Assembly: GCF_037126465.1 (NCBI RefSeq)
Contig: NC_088201.1
Location: 139,192,376-139,256,375, forward strand
Source: Ornithodoros turicata
Taxonomy: Eukaryota > Arthropoda > Arachnida > Ixodida > Argasidae
Length of the DNA: 64,000 bases
Reading direction: 5' to 3'
Shown piece after piece: positions 45,553-57,814 of this stretch; positions within the stretch are counted from its first letter, which is position 1, and each line of letters opens with the position of its first letter. The position numbers and the translations under genes were made by a program. Under the pieces are notes generated by a model. That model had not been told where the DNA came from. It searched no databases and saw nothing but the letters and a program-made list of their open reading frames with translations.

Positions 45553-48245
45553 TTGAATACCTGAGCCATCAAAGGAGTGCATGAGTTCGTCCTCGGTCGT
45601 ATTTATTGCGTCCTTGCTATCGCCGCTTTTGCCGAAGGTCTGGGAACAGGTGCCCGGGTTTACGTCGTAGGCTTGCTCGAATTCCTGGCTGCTGAAATGC
45701 TCCAGTCGGCGGGCAACGCCGCAGCTTATGAAACGAGGATCATCCCCCATCGTCTCCCCGGGCTGGCCGATGTCTGGTGGCAGTTTGTCTTTAACCTCTC
45801 CAGCAACAACTTATCAAGTCGTGGAAAAGCTGACGCTAGCTAGTTAAATACTTGAATACCCGGGCCATCAGAGGAGTGCACGAGTTCGTCCTCGGTCGTA
45901 TTTATTGCGTCCTTGCTATCGCCGCTTTTGCCGAAGGTCTGGGAGCAGGTGCCCGGGTTTACGTCGTAGGCTTGCTCAAATGCCTGGCTGCTGAAATGCT
46001 CCAGTAGGCGGGCAACGCCGCAGCCTATGAGACGAGCATCATCCCCCATCGTCTCCTCGGGCTGGCCGATGTCTGGTGGCAGTTTGACTTTAACCTCTCC
46101 AGCAACAACTTATCAAGTCGTGGAAAAGCTGACGGTAGCTAGTTAAATACTTGAATACCCGGGCCATCAGAGGACTGCACGAGTTCGTCCTCGGTCGTGT
46201 TTATTGCGTCCTTGCTATCGCCGCTTTTGCCGAAGGTCTGGGAGCAGGTGCCCGGGTTTGCGTCGTAGGCTTGCTCGAATTCCTGGCTGCTGAAGTGCTC
46301 CAGTGGGCGGGCAACGCCGCAGCCTATGAGACGAGGATCATCCCCCCCCCCATCGTCTCCTCGGGTTGGCCGATGTCTGGTGGCAGTTTGTCTTTAACCT
46401 ATCCAGCAACAACTTATCAAGTCGTGGAAAAGCTGACGCTAGCTAGTTAAATACTTGAATACCCGGGCCATCAGAGGAGTGCACGAGTTCGTCCTCGGTC
46501 GTATTTATTGCGTCCTTGCTATCGCCGCTTTTGCCGAAGGTCTGGGAGCAGGTGCCCGGGTTTACGTCGTAGGCTTGCTCAAATGCCTGGCTGCTGAAAT
46601 GCTCCAGTAGGCGGGCAACGCCGCAGCTTATGAAACGAGGATCATCCCCCATCGTCTCCCCGGGCTGGCCGATGTCTGGTGGCAGTTTGTCTTTAACCTC
46701 TCCAGCAACAACTTATCAAGTCGTGGAAAAGCTGACGCTAGCTAGATAAATACTTGAATACCCGGGCCATCAGAGGAGTGCACGAGTTCGTCCTCGGTCG
46801 TATTTATTGCGTCCTTGCTATCGCCGCTTTTGCCGAAGGTCTGGGAGCAGGTGCCCGGGTTTACGTCGTAGGCTTGCTCGAATTCCTGGCTGCTGAAATG
46901 CTCCAGTCGGCGGGCAACGCCGCAGCCTATGAGACGAGGATCATCCCCTATCTTGTCCTCGGGCTGGCCGATGTCTGGTTGCAGTTTGCCTTTAACCTCT
47001 CCAGCAACAACTTATCAAGTCGTGGAAAAGCTGACGCTAGCTAGTTACATACTTGAATACGCGGGCCATCAGAGGAGTGCACGAGTTCGTCCTCGATCGT
47101 ATTTATTGCGTCCTTGCTATCGCCGCTTTTGCCGAAGGTCTGGGAGCAGGTGTCCGGGTTTACGTCGAAGGCTTTCTCGAATTCCTGGCTGCTGAAATGC
47201 TCCAGTTGGCGGGCAACGCCGCAGCCTATGAGACGAGGATCATCCCCCATCGTCTCCTCGGGCTGGCCGATGTCTGGTGGCAGTTTGTTTTAACCCCTCC
47301 AGCAACAACTTATCAAGTCGTGGAAAAGCTGACGCTAGTTAGTTAAATACTTGGATACCCGGGCCATCAGAGGAGTGCACGAGTTCGTCCTCGGTCGTAT
47401 TTATTGCGTCCTTGTTATCGCCGCTTTTGCCGAAGGTCTGGAAGAGGTGTCCGGGTTTACGTCGAAGGTTTGCTCGAATTCCTGGCTGCTGAAATGTTAC
47501 AGTGGGCGGGCAACGCCGCAGCCTATGAGACGAGGATCATTCCCCATCGTCTCCTCGGGCTGGCCGATGTATGGTGGCAGTTTGTCTTTAACCTCTCCAG
47601 CAACAACTTATCAAGTCGTGGAAGAGCTGACGCTAGCTAGTTAAATACTTGAATACCCGGGCCATCAGAGGAGTGCACGAGTTCGTCCTCGGTCGTATTT
47701 ATTGCGTCCTTGGTATCGCCGCTTTTGCCGAAGGTCTGGGAGCAGGTGTCCGGGTTTACGTGTTGGCTTGCTCGAATTCCTGGCTGCTGAAATGCTCCAG
47801 TCGGCGGGCAACGCCACAGCCTATGAGACGAGGATCATCCCCCATCGTCTCCTCGGGCTGGCCGATGTCTGGTGGCAGTTTGTCTTTAACCTCTCCAGCA
47901 ACAACTTATCAAGCCGTGGAAAAGCTGACGCTAGCTAGCTAAATACTTGAATACCTGGGCCATCAAAGGAGTGAATGAGTTCGTCCTCGGTCGTATTTAT
48001 TGCGTCCTTGCTATTGCCGCTTTTGCCGAAGGTCTGGGAGCCGGTGTCCGGGTTTACGTCGAAGGCTTGCTCGAATTCCTGGCTGCTGAAAAGCTCCAGT
48101 CGGCGGGCAACGCCGCAGCCTATGAGACGAGGATCATCCCCCATCGTCTCCTCAGGCTGGCCGATGTCTGGTGGCAGTTTGTCTTTAACCTCTCCAGCAA
48201 CAACTTATCAAGCCGTGGAAAAGCTGACGCTAGCTAGCTAAATAC
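45553..48245 (+). repeat. Higher-order repeat, variant 1, block 2 (9 monomers)
   Basis: Repeats the class order of 42862-45552: C-type units at 43460 and 46151, YLVLGLAD units at 44061 and 46754, MDTRAI units at 44658 and 47351, VLACSNS units at 44956 and 47649. The first unit (45553) is a hybrid: its head has CCTGAGCCATCAAAGGAGTG like the unit at 48246, its body is class A. Confidence 0.9.
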
Positions 48246-51200
48246 TTGAATACCTGAGCCATCAAAGGAGTGCATGAGTTCGTCCTCGGTCGTATTTATT
48301 GCGTCCTTGCTATCGCCGCTTTTGCCGAAGGTCTGGGAGCAGGTGCCCGGGTTTACGTCGTAGGCTTGCTCGAATTCCTGGCTGCTGAAATGCTCCAGTC
48401 GGCGGGCAACGCCGTAGCCTATGAGACGAGTATCATCCCCCATCGTCTCCTCAGGCTGGCCGATGTCTGGCGGCAGTTTGTCTTTAACCTCTCCAGCAAC
48501 AACTTATCAAGTCGTGGAAATGCTGACGCTAGCTAGTTAAATACTTGAATACCCGGGCCATCAGAGGAGTGGACGAGTTCGTCCTCGGTCGTATTTATTG
48601 CGTCCTTGCTATCGCCGCTTTTGCCGAAGGTCTGGGAACAGGTGCCCGGGTTTACGTCGTAGGCTTGCTCGAATTCCTGGCTGCTGAAATGCTCCAGTCG
48701 GCGGGCAACGCCGCAGCTTATGAAACGAGGATCAACCCCCATCGTCTCCCCGGGCTGGCCGATGTCTGGTGGCAGTTTGTCTTTAACCTCTCCAGCAACA
48801 ACTTATCAAGTCGTGGGAAAGCTGACGCTAGCTAGTTAAATACTTGAATACCCGGGCCATCAGAGGAGTGCACGAGTTCGTCCTCTTTCGTATTTATTGC
48901 GTCCTTGCTATCGCCGCTTTTGCCGAAGGTCTGGGAGCAGGTGCCCGGGTTTACGACGTAGGCTTGCTCAAATGCCTGGCTGCTGAAATGCTCCAGTAGG
49001 CGGGCAACGCCGCAGCCTATGAGACGAGCATCATCCCCCATCGTCTCCTCGGGCTGGCCGATGTCTGGTGGCAGTTTGACTTTAACCTCTCCAGCAACAA
49101 CTTATCAAGTCGTGGAAAAGCTGACGGTAGCTAGTTAAATACTTGAATACCCGGGCCATCAGAGGACTGCACGAGTTCGTCCTCGGTCGTGTTTATTGCG
49201 TCCTTGCTATCGCCGCTTTTGCCGAAGGTCTGGGAGCAGGTGCCCGGGTTTGCGTCGTAGGCTTGCTCGAATTCCTGGCTGCTGAAATGCTCCAGTGGGC
49301 GGGCAACGCCGCAGCCTATGAGACGAGGATCATCCCCCCCCCATCGTCTCCTCGGGTTGGCCGATGTCTGGTGGCAGTTTGTCTTTAACCTATCCAGCAA
49401 CAACTTATCAAGTCGTGGAAAAGCTGACGCTAGCTAGTTAAATACTTGAATACCCGGGCCATCAGAGGAGTGCACGAGTTCGTCCTCGGTCGTGTTTATT
49501 GCGTCCTTGCTATCGCCGCTTTTGCCGAAGGTCTGGGAGCAGGTGCCCGGGTTTACGTCGTAGGCTTGCTCGAATTCCTGGCTGCTGAAATGCTCCAGTC
49601 GGCGGGCAACGCCGCAGCCTATGAGACGAGGATCATCCCCCATCGTCTCCTCGGGCTCGCCGATGTCTGGTGGCAGTTTGTCTTTAACCTCTCCAACAAC
49701 AACTTATTAAGTCGTGGAAAAGCTGACGCTAGCTAGTTAAATACTTTAATACCCGCGCCATCAGAGGAGTGCACGAGTTCGTCCTCGGTCGTATCTATTG
49801 CGTCCTTGCTATTGCCGCTTTTGCCGAAGGTCTGGTAGTAGGTGTCCGGGTTTACGTCGAAGGTTTGCTCGAATTCTTGGCTGCTGAAATGCTCCAGTCG
49901 GCGGGCAACGCCGCAGCCTATGAGACGAGGATCATCCCCCATCGTCTCCTCGGGCTGGCCGATGTCTGGTGGCAGTTTGTCTTTAACCTCTCCAGCAACA
50001 ACTTATCAAGCCGTGGAAAAGCTGACGCTAGCTAGCTAAATACTTGAATACCTGGGCCATCAAAGGAGTGCACGAGTTCGTCCTCGGTCGTATTTATTGC
50101 GTCCTTGTTATCGCCGCTTTTGCCGAAGGTCTGGAAGAGGTGTCCGGGTTTACGTCGAAGGTTTGCTCGAATTCCTGGCTGCTGAAATGCTACAGTGGGC
50201 GGGGCAACGCCGCAGCCTATGAGACGAGGATCATTCCCCATCGTCTCCACGGGCTGGCCGATGTCTGGTGGCAGTTTGTCTTTAACCTCTCCAGCAACAA
50301 CTTATCAAGTCGTGGAAGAGCTGACGCTAGCTAGTTAAATACTTGAATACCCGGGCCATCAGAGGAGTGCACGAGTTCGTCCTCGGTCGTATTTATTGCG
50401 TCCTTGGTATCGCCGCTTTTGCCGAAGGTCTGGTAGTAGGTGTCCGGGTTTACGTCGAAGGTTTGCTCGAATTCTTGGCTGCTGAAATGCTCCAGTCGGC
50501 GGGCAACGCCGCAGCCTATGAGACGAGGATCATCCCCCATCGTCTCCTCAGGCTGGCCAATGTCTGGCGGCAGTTTGTCTTTAACCTCTCCAGCAACAAC
50601 TTATCAAGTCGTGGAAAAGCTGACGCTAGCTAGTTAAATACTTGAATACCCGGGCCATCAGAGGAGTGGACGAGTTCGTCCTCGGTCGTATTTATTGCGT
50701 CCTTGCTATCGCCGCTTTTGCCGAAGGTCTGGGAACAGGCGCCCGGGTTTACGTCGTAGGCTTGCTCGAATTCCTGGCTGCTGAAATGCTCCAGTCGGCG
50801 GGCAACACCGCAGCCTATGAGACGAGGATCATCCCCCATCGTCTCCTCAGGCTGGCCGATGTCTGGTGGCAGTTTGTCTTTAACCTCTCCAGCAACAACT
50901 TATCAAGTCGTGGAAAAGCTGACGCTAGCTAGCTAAATACTTGAATACCTGGGCCATCAAAGGAGTGAATGAGTTCGTCCTCGGTCGTGTTTATTGCGTC
51001 CTTGCTATCGCCGCTTTTGCCGAAGGTCTGGGAGCAGGTGCCCGGGTTTACGTTGTAGGCTTGCTCGAATTCCTGGCTGCTGAAATGCTCCAGTCGGCGG
51101 GCAACGCCGCAGCCTATGAGACGAGGATCATCCCCCATCGTCTCCTCAGGCTGGCCAATGTCTGGCGGCAGTTTGTCTTTAACCTCTCCAGCAACAACTT

Positions 51201-52433
51201 ATCAAGTCGTGGAAAAGCTGACGCTAGCTAGTTAAATACTTGAATACCCGGGCCATCAGAGGAGTGGACGAGTTCGTCCTCGGTAGTATTTATTGCGTCC
51301 TTGCTATCGCCGCTTTTGCCGAAGGTCTGGGAGCAGGTGTCCGGGTTTACGTCGAAGGCTTTCTCGAATTCCTGGCTGCTGAAATGCTCCAGTTGGCGGG
51401 CAACGCCGCAGCCTATGAGACGAGGATCATCCCCCATCGTCTCCTCGGGCTGGCCGGTGTCTGGTGGCAGTTTGTTTTAACCTCTCCAGCAACAACTTAT
51501 CAAGTCGTGGAAAAGCTGACGCTAGTTAGTTAAATACTTGGATACCCGGGCCATCAGAGGAGTGCACGAGTTCGTCCTCGGTCGTATTTATTGCGTCCTT
51601 GTTATCGCCGCTTTTGCCGAAGGTCTGGAAGAGGTGTCCGGGTTTACGTCGAAGGTTTGCTCGAATTCCTGGCTGCTGAAATGCTACAGTGGGCGGGCAA
51701 CGCCGCAGCCTATGAGACGAGGATCATTCCCCATCGTCTCCTCGGGCTGGCCGATGTCTGGTGGCAGTTTGTCTTTAACCTCTCCAGCAACAACTTATCA
51801 AGTCGTGGAAGAGCTGACGCTAGCTAGTTAAATACTTGAATACCCGGGCCATCAGAGGAGTGCATGAGTTCGTCCTCGGTCGTATTTATTGCGTCCTTGC
51901 TATTGCCGCTTTTGCCGAAGGTCTGGGAGCAGGTGTCCGGGTTTACGTCGAAGGCTTGCTCGAATTCCTGGCTGCTGAAATGCTCCAGTCGGCGGGCAAC
52001 GCCGCAGCCTATGAGACGAGGATCATCCCCCATCGTCTCCTCAGGCTGGCCGATGTCTGGTGGCAGTTTGTCTTTAACCTCTCCAGCAACAACTTATCAA
52101 GTCGTGGAAAAGCTGACGCTAGCTAGCTAAATACTTGAATACCTGGGCCATCAAAGGAGTGAATGAGTTCGTCCTCGGTCGTGTTTATTGCGTCCTTGCT
52201 ATCGCCGCTTTTGCCGAAGGTCTGGGAGCAGGTGCCCGGGTTTACGTCGTAGGCTTGCTCGAATTCCTGGCTGCTGAAATGCTCCAGTCGGCGGGCAACG
52301 CCGTAGCCTATGAGACGAGGATCATCCCCCATCGTCTCCTCAGGCTGGCCGATGTCTGGCGGCAGTTTGTCTTTAACCTCTCCAGCAACAACTTATCAAG
52401 TCGTGGAAAAGCTGACGCTAGCTAGTTAAATAC

Positions 52434-55124
52434 TTGAATACCCGGGCCATCAGAGGAGTGGACGAGTTCGTCCTCGGTCGTATTTATTGCGTCCTTGCTA
52501 TCGCCGCTTTTGCCGAAGGTCTGGGAACAGGTGCCCGGGTTTACGTCGTAGGCTTGCTCGAATTCCTGGCTGCTGAAATGCTCCAGTCGGCGGGCAACGC
52601 CGCAGCTTATGAAACGAGGATCATCCCCCATCGTCTCCCCGGGCTGGCCGATGTCTGGTGGCAGTTTGTCTTTAACCTCTCCAGCAACAACTTATCAAGT
52701 CGTGGAAAAGCTGACGCTAGCTAGTTAAATACTTGAATACCCGGGCCATCAGAGGAGTGCACGAGTTCGTCCTCGGTCGTATTTATTGCGTCCTTGCTAT
52801 CGCCGCTTTTGCCGAAGGTCTGGGAGCAGGTGCCCGGGTTTACGTCGTAGGCTTGCTCAAATGCCTGGCTGCTGAAATGCTCCAGTAGGCGGGCAACGCC
52901 GCAGCCTATGAGACGAGCATCATCCCCCATCGTCTCCTCGGGCTGGCGGATGTCTGGTGGCAGTTTGACTTTAACCTCTCCAGCAACAACTTATCAAGTC
53001 GTGGAAAAGCTGACGGTAGCTAGTTAAATACTTGAATACCCGGGCCATCAGAGGACTGCACGAGTTCGTCCTCGGTCGTGTTTATTGCGTCGTTGCTATC
53101 GCCGCTTTTGCCGAAGGTCTGGGAGCAGGTGCCCGGGTTTGCGTCGTAGGCTTGCTCGAATTCCTGGCTGCTGAAATGCTCCAGTGGGCGGGCAACGCCG
53201 CAGCCTATCAGACGAGGATCATCCCCCCCATCGTCTCCTCGGGTTGGCCGATATCTGGTGGCAGTTTGTCTTTAACCTATCCAGCAACAACTTATCAAGT
53301 CGTGGAAAAGCTGACGCTAGCTAGTTAAATACTTGAATACCCGGGCCATCAGAGGAGTGCACGAGTTCGTCCTCGGTCGTGTTTATTGCGTCCTTGCTAT
53401 CGCCGCTTTTGCCGAAGGTCTGGGAGCAGGTGCCCGGGTTTACGTCGTAGGCTTGCTCGAATTCCTGGCTGCTGAAATGCTCCAGTCGGCGGGCAAGGCC
53501 GCAGCCTATGAGACGAGGATCATCCCCCATCGTCTCCTCGGGCTGGCCGATGTCTGGTGGCAGTTTGTCTTTAACCTCTCCAGCAACAACTTATCAAGTC
53601 GTGGAAAAGCTGACGCTAGCTAGTTAAATACTTGAATACCCGGGCCATCAGAGGACTGCACGAGTTCGTCCTCGGTCGTATTTATTGCGTCCTTGCTATT
53701 GCCGCTTTTGCCGAAGGTCTGGTAGTAGGTGTCCGGGTTTACGTCGAAGGTTTGCTCGAATTCTTGGCTGCTGAAATGCTCCAGTCGGCGGGCAACGCCG
53801 CGGCCTATGAGACGAGGATCATCTCCCATCGTCTCCTCGGGCTCGCCGATGTCTGGTGGCAGTTTGTCTTTAACCTCTCCAACAACAACTTATTAAGTCG
53901 TGGAAAAGCTGACGCTAGCTAGTTAAATACTTGAATACCCGGGCCATCAGAGGAGTGCACGAGTTCGTCCTCGGTCGTATTTATTGCGTCCTTGCTATTG
54001 CCGCTTTTGCCGAAGGTCTGGTAGTAGGTGTCCGGGTTTACGTCGAAGGTTTGCTCGAATTCTTGGCTGCTGAAATGCTCCAGTCGGCGGGCAACGCCGC
54101 AGCCTATGAGACGAGGATCATCCCCCATCGTCTCCTCGGGCTGGCCGATGTCTGGTGGCAGTTTGTCTTTAACCTCTCCAGCAACAACTTATCAAGCCGT
54201 GGAATAGCTGACGCTAGCTAGCTAAATACTTGAATACCTGGGCCATCAAAGGAGTGCACGAGTTCGTCCTCGGTCGTATTTATTGCGTCCTTGTTATCGC
54301 CGCTTTTGCCGAAGGTCTGGAAGAGGTGTCCGGGTTTACGTCGAAGGTTTGCTCGAATTCCTGGCTGCTGAAATGCTACAGTGGGCGGGCAACGCCGCAG
54401 CCATTGAGACGAGGATCATTCCCCATCGTCTCCTCGGGCTGGCCGATGTCTGGTGGCAGTTTGTCTTTAACCTCTCCAGCAACAACTTATCAAGTCGTGG
54501 AAGAGCTGACGCTAGCTAGTTAAATACTTGAATACCCGGGCCATCACAGGAGTGCACGAGTTCGTCCTCGGTCGTATTTATTGCGTCCTTGGTATCGCCG
54601 CTTTTGCCGAAGGTCTGGGAGCAGGTGTCCGGGTTTACGTGTTGGCTTGCTCGAATTCCTGGCTGCTGAAATGCTCCAGTCGGCGGGCAACGCCGCAGCC
54701 TATGAGACGAGTATCATCCCCCATCGTCTCCTCGGGCTGGCCGATGTCTGGTGGCAGTTTGTCTTTAACCTCTCCAGCAACAACTTATCAAGCCGTGGAA
54801 AAGCTGACGCTAGCTAGGTAAATACTTGAATACCTGAGCCATCAAAGGAGTGCATGAGTTCGTCCTCGGTCGTATTTATTGTGTCCTTGCTATTGCCGCT
54901 TTTGCCGAAGGTCTGGGAGCAGGTGTCCGGGTTTACGTCGAAGGCTTGCTCGAATTCCTGGCTGCTGAAATGCTCCAGTCGGCGGGCAACGCCGCAGCCT
55001 ATGAGACGAGGATCATCCCCCATCGTCTCCTCAGGCTGGCCGATGTCTGGTGGCAGTTTGTCTTTAACCTCTCCAGCAACAACTTATCAAGTCGTGGAAA
55101 AGCTGACGCTAACTAGTTAAATAC
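52434..55124 (+). repeat. Higher-order repeat, variant 2, block 1 (9 monomers)
   Basis: Starts with the same A-B-C trio (52434, 52733, 53032) but continues differently: a regular unit (53333), two units with GTAGTAGGTG (residues LVVG; 53632, 53931), a KGVHEF frameshifted unit (54230), a VLACSNS unit (54528) and an EGLLEF unit (54826). The whole block recurs 2691 bp downstream. Confidence 0.9.
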
Positions 55125-57814
55125 TTGAATACCCGGGCCATCAGAGGAGTGGACGAGTTCGTCCTCGGTCGTATTTATTGCGTCCTTGCTATCGCCGCTT
55201 TTGCCGAAGGTCTGGGAACAGGTGCCCGGGTTTACGTCGTAGGCTTGCTCGAATTCCTGGCTGCTGAAATGCTCCCGTCGGCGGGCAACGCCGCAGCCTA
55301 TGAGACGAGGATCATCCCCCATCGTCTCCCCGGGCTGGCCGATGTCTGGTGGCAGTTTGTCTTTAACCTCTCCAGCAACAACTTATCAAGTCGTGGAAAA
55401 GCTGACGCTAGCTAGTTAAATACTTGAATACCCGGGCCATCAGAGGAGTGCACGAGTTCGTCCTCGGTCGTATTTATTGCGTCCTTGCTATCGCCGCTTT
55501 TGCCGAAGGTCTGGGAGCAGGTGCCCGGGTTTACGTCGTAGGCTTGCTCAAATGCCTGGCTGCTGAAATGCTCCAGTAGGCGGGCAACGCCGCAGCCTAT
55601 GAGACGAGCATCATCCCCCATCGTCTCCTCGGGCTGGCCGATGTCTGGTGGCAGTTTGACTTTAACCTCTCCAGCAACAACTTATCAAGTCGTGGAAAAG
55701 CTGACGGTAGCTAGTTAAATACTTGAATACCCGGGCCATCAGAGGACTGCACGAGTTCGTCCTCGGTCGTGTTTATTGCGTCGTTGCTATCGCCGCTTTT
55801 GCCGAAGGTCTGGGAGCAGGTGCCCGGGTTTGCGTCGTAGGCTTGCTCGAATTCCTGGCTGCTGAAATGCTCCAGTGGGCGGGCAACGCCGCAGCCTATG
55901 AGACGAGGATCATCCCCCCCATCGTCTCCTCGGGTTGGCCGATATCTGGTGGCAGTTTGTCTTTAACCTATCCAGCAACAACTTATCAAGTCGTGGAAAA
56001 GCTGACGCTAGCTAGTTAAATACTTGAATACCCGGGCCATCAGAGGAGTGCACGAGTTCGTCCTCGGTCGTGTTTATTGCGTCCTTGCTATCGCCGCTTT
56101 TGCCGAAGGTCTGGGAGCAGGTGCCCGGGTTTACGTCGTAGGCTTGCTCGAATTCCTGGCTGCTGAAATGCTCCAGTCGGCGGGCAACGCCGCAGCCTAT
56201 GAGACGAGGATCATCCCCCATCGTCTCCTCGGGCTGGCCGATGTCTGGTGGCAGTTTGTCTTTAACCTCTCCAGCAACAACTTATCAAGTCGTGGAAAAG
56301 CTGACGCTAGCTAGTTAAATACTTGAATACCCGGGCCATCAGAGGACTGCACGAGTTCGTCCTCGGTCGTATTTATTGCGTCCTTGCTATTGCCGCTTTT
56401 GCCGAAGGTCTGGTAGTAGGTGTCCGGGTTTACGTCGAAGGTTTGCTCGAATTCTTGGCTGCTGAAATGCTCCAGTCGGCGGGCAACGCCGCAGCCTATG
56501 AGACGAGGATCATCTCCCATCGTCTCCTCGGGCTCGCCGATGTCTGGTGGCAGTTTGTCTTTAACCTCTCCAACAACAACTTATTAAGTCGTGGAAAAGC
56601 TGACGCTAGCTAGTTAAATACTTGAATACCCGGGCCATCAGAGGAGTGCACGAGTTCGTCCTCGGTCGTATTTATTGCGTCCTTGCTATTGCCGCTTTTG
56701 CCGAAGGTCTGGTAGTAGGTGTCCGGGTTTACGTCGAAGGTTTGCTCGAATTCTTGGCTGCTGAAATGCTCCAGTCGGCGGGCAACGCCGCAGCCTATGA
56801 GACGAGGATCATCCCCCATCGTCTCCTCGGGCTGGCCGATGTCTGGTGGCAGTTTGTCTTTAACCTCTCCAGCAACAACTTATCAAGCCGTGGAATAGCT
56901 GACGCTAGCTAGCTAAATACTTGAATACCTGGGCCATCAAAGGAGTGCACGAGTTCGTCCTCGGTCGTATTTATTGCGTCCTTGTTATCGCCGCTTTTGC
57001 CGAAGGTCTGGAAGAGGTGTCCGGGTTTACGTCGAAGGTTTGCTCGAATTCCTGGCTGCTGAAATGCTACAGTGGGCGGGCAACGCCGCAGCCATTGAGA
57101 CGAGGATCATTCCCCATCGTCTCCTCGGGCTGGCCGATGTCTGGTGGCAGTTTGTCTTTAACCTCTCCAGCAACAACTTATCAAGTCGTGGAAGAGCTGA
57201 CGCTAGCTAGTTAAATACTTGAATACCCGGGCCATCACAGGAGTGCACGAGTTCGTCCTCGGTCGTATTTATTGCGTCCTTGGTATCGCCGCTTTTGCCG
57301 AAGGTCTGGGAGCAGGTGTCCGGGTTTACGTGTTGGCTTGCTCGAATTCCTGGCTGCTGAAATGCTCCAGTCGGCGGGCAACGCCGCAGCCTATGAGACG
57401 AGTATCATCCCCCATCGTCTCCTCGGGCTGGCCGATGTCTGGTGGCAGTTTGTCTTTAACCTCTCCAGCAACAACTTATCAAGCCGTGGAAAAGCTGACG
57501 CTAGCTAGGTAAATACTTGAATACCTGAGCCATCAAAGGAGTGCATGAGTTCGTCCTCGGTCGTATTTATTGTGTCCTTGCTATTGCCGCTTTTGCCGAA
57601 GGTCTGGGAGCAGGTGTCCGGGTTTACGTCGAAGGCTTGCTCGAATTCCTGGCTGCTGAAATGCTCCAGTCGGCGGGCAACGCCGCAGCCTATGAGACGA
57701 GGATCATCCCCCATCGTCTCCTCAGGCTGGCCGATGTCTGGTGGCAGTTTGTCTTTAACCTCTCCAGGAACAACTATCAAGTCGTGGAAAAGCTGACGCT
57801 AGCTAGTTAAATAC
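55125..57814 (+). repeat. Higher-order repeat, variant 2, block 2 (9 monomers)
   Basis: Unit-by-unit copy of 52434-55124 (53032 to 55723, 53333 to 56024, 53632 to 56323, 54230 to 56921, 54528 to 57219, 54826 to 57517; all 2691 bp). Rare private variants are shared, such as CAGCCATTGAGACG (AAIETR) at 54396 and 57087, and GCTAGGTAAATAC at 54813 and 57504. This implies a very recent duplication. Confidence 0.92.
56024..56314 (+). pseudogene. Representative satellite monomer: histone H2A-derived frame
   Basis: One of about 70 similar frames. The 96-codon plus-strand frame aligns with core H2A from about residue 15 to 107 (human numbering without Met), almost without gaps up to residue 70. Retained blocks: F-x-x-GR (25-29), AEGLGAGARVY against AERVGAGAPVY (40-50), LEFLAAEMLQSAGNAA against LEYLAAEVLELAGNAA (55-70), and TRIIP (76-80), then L-x-LA. 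I count about 30 identities in roughly 55 positions from F25 to P80. The two lysines before TRIIP are lost, an extra His follows the Pro, and the DEE of the acidic patch is replaced. L1-proximal basic residues (R32, R35, K36, R42) are gone. GAGA and TRIIP favour canonical H2A over H2A.Z (GATA, RITP). The H2A N-terminal tail and C-terminal tail are absent. It opens with TTG, not ATG, and is not expected to be translated. Confidence 0.85.
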
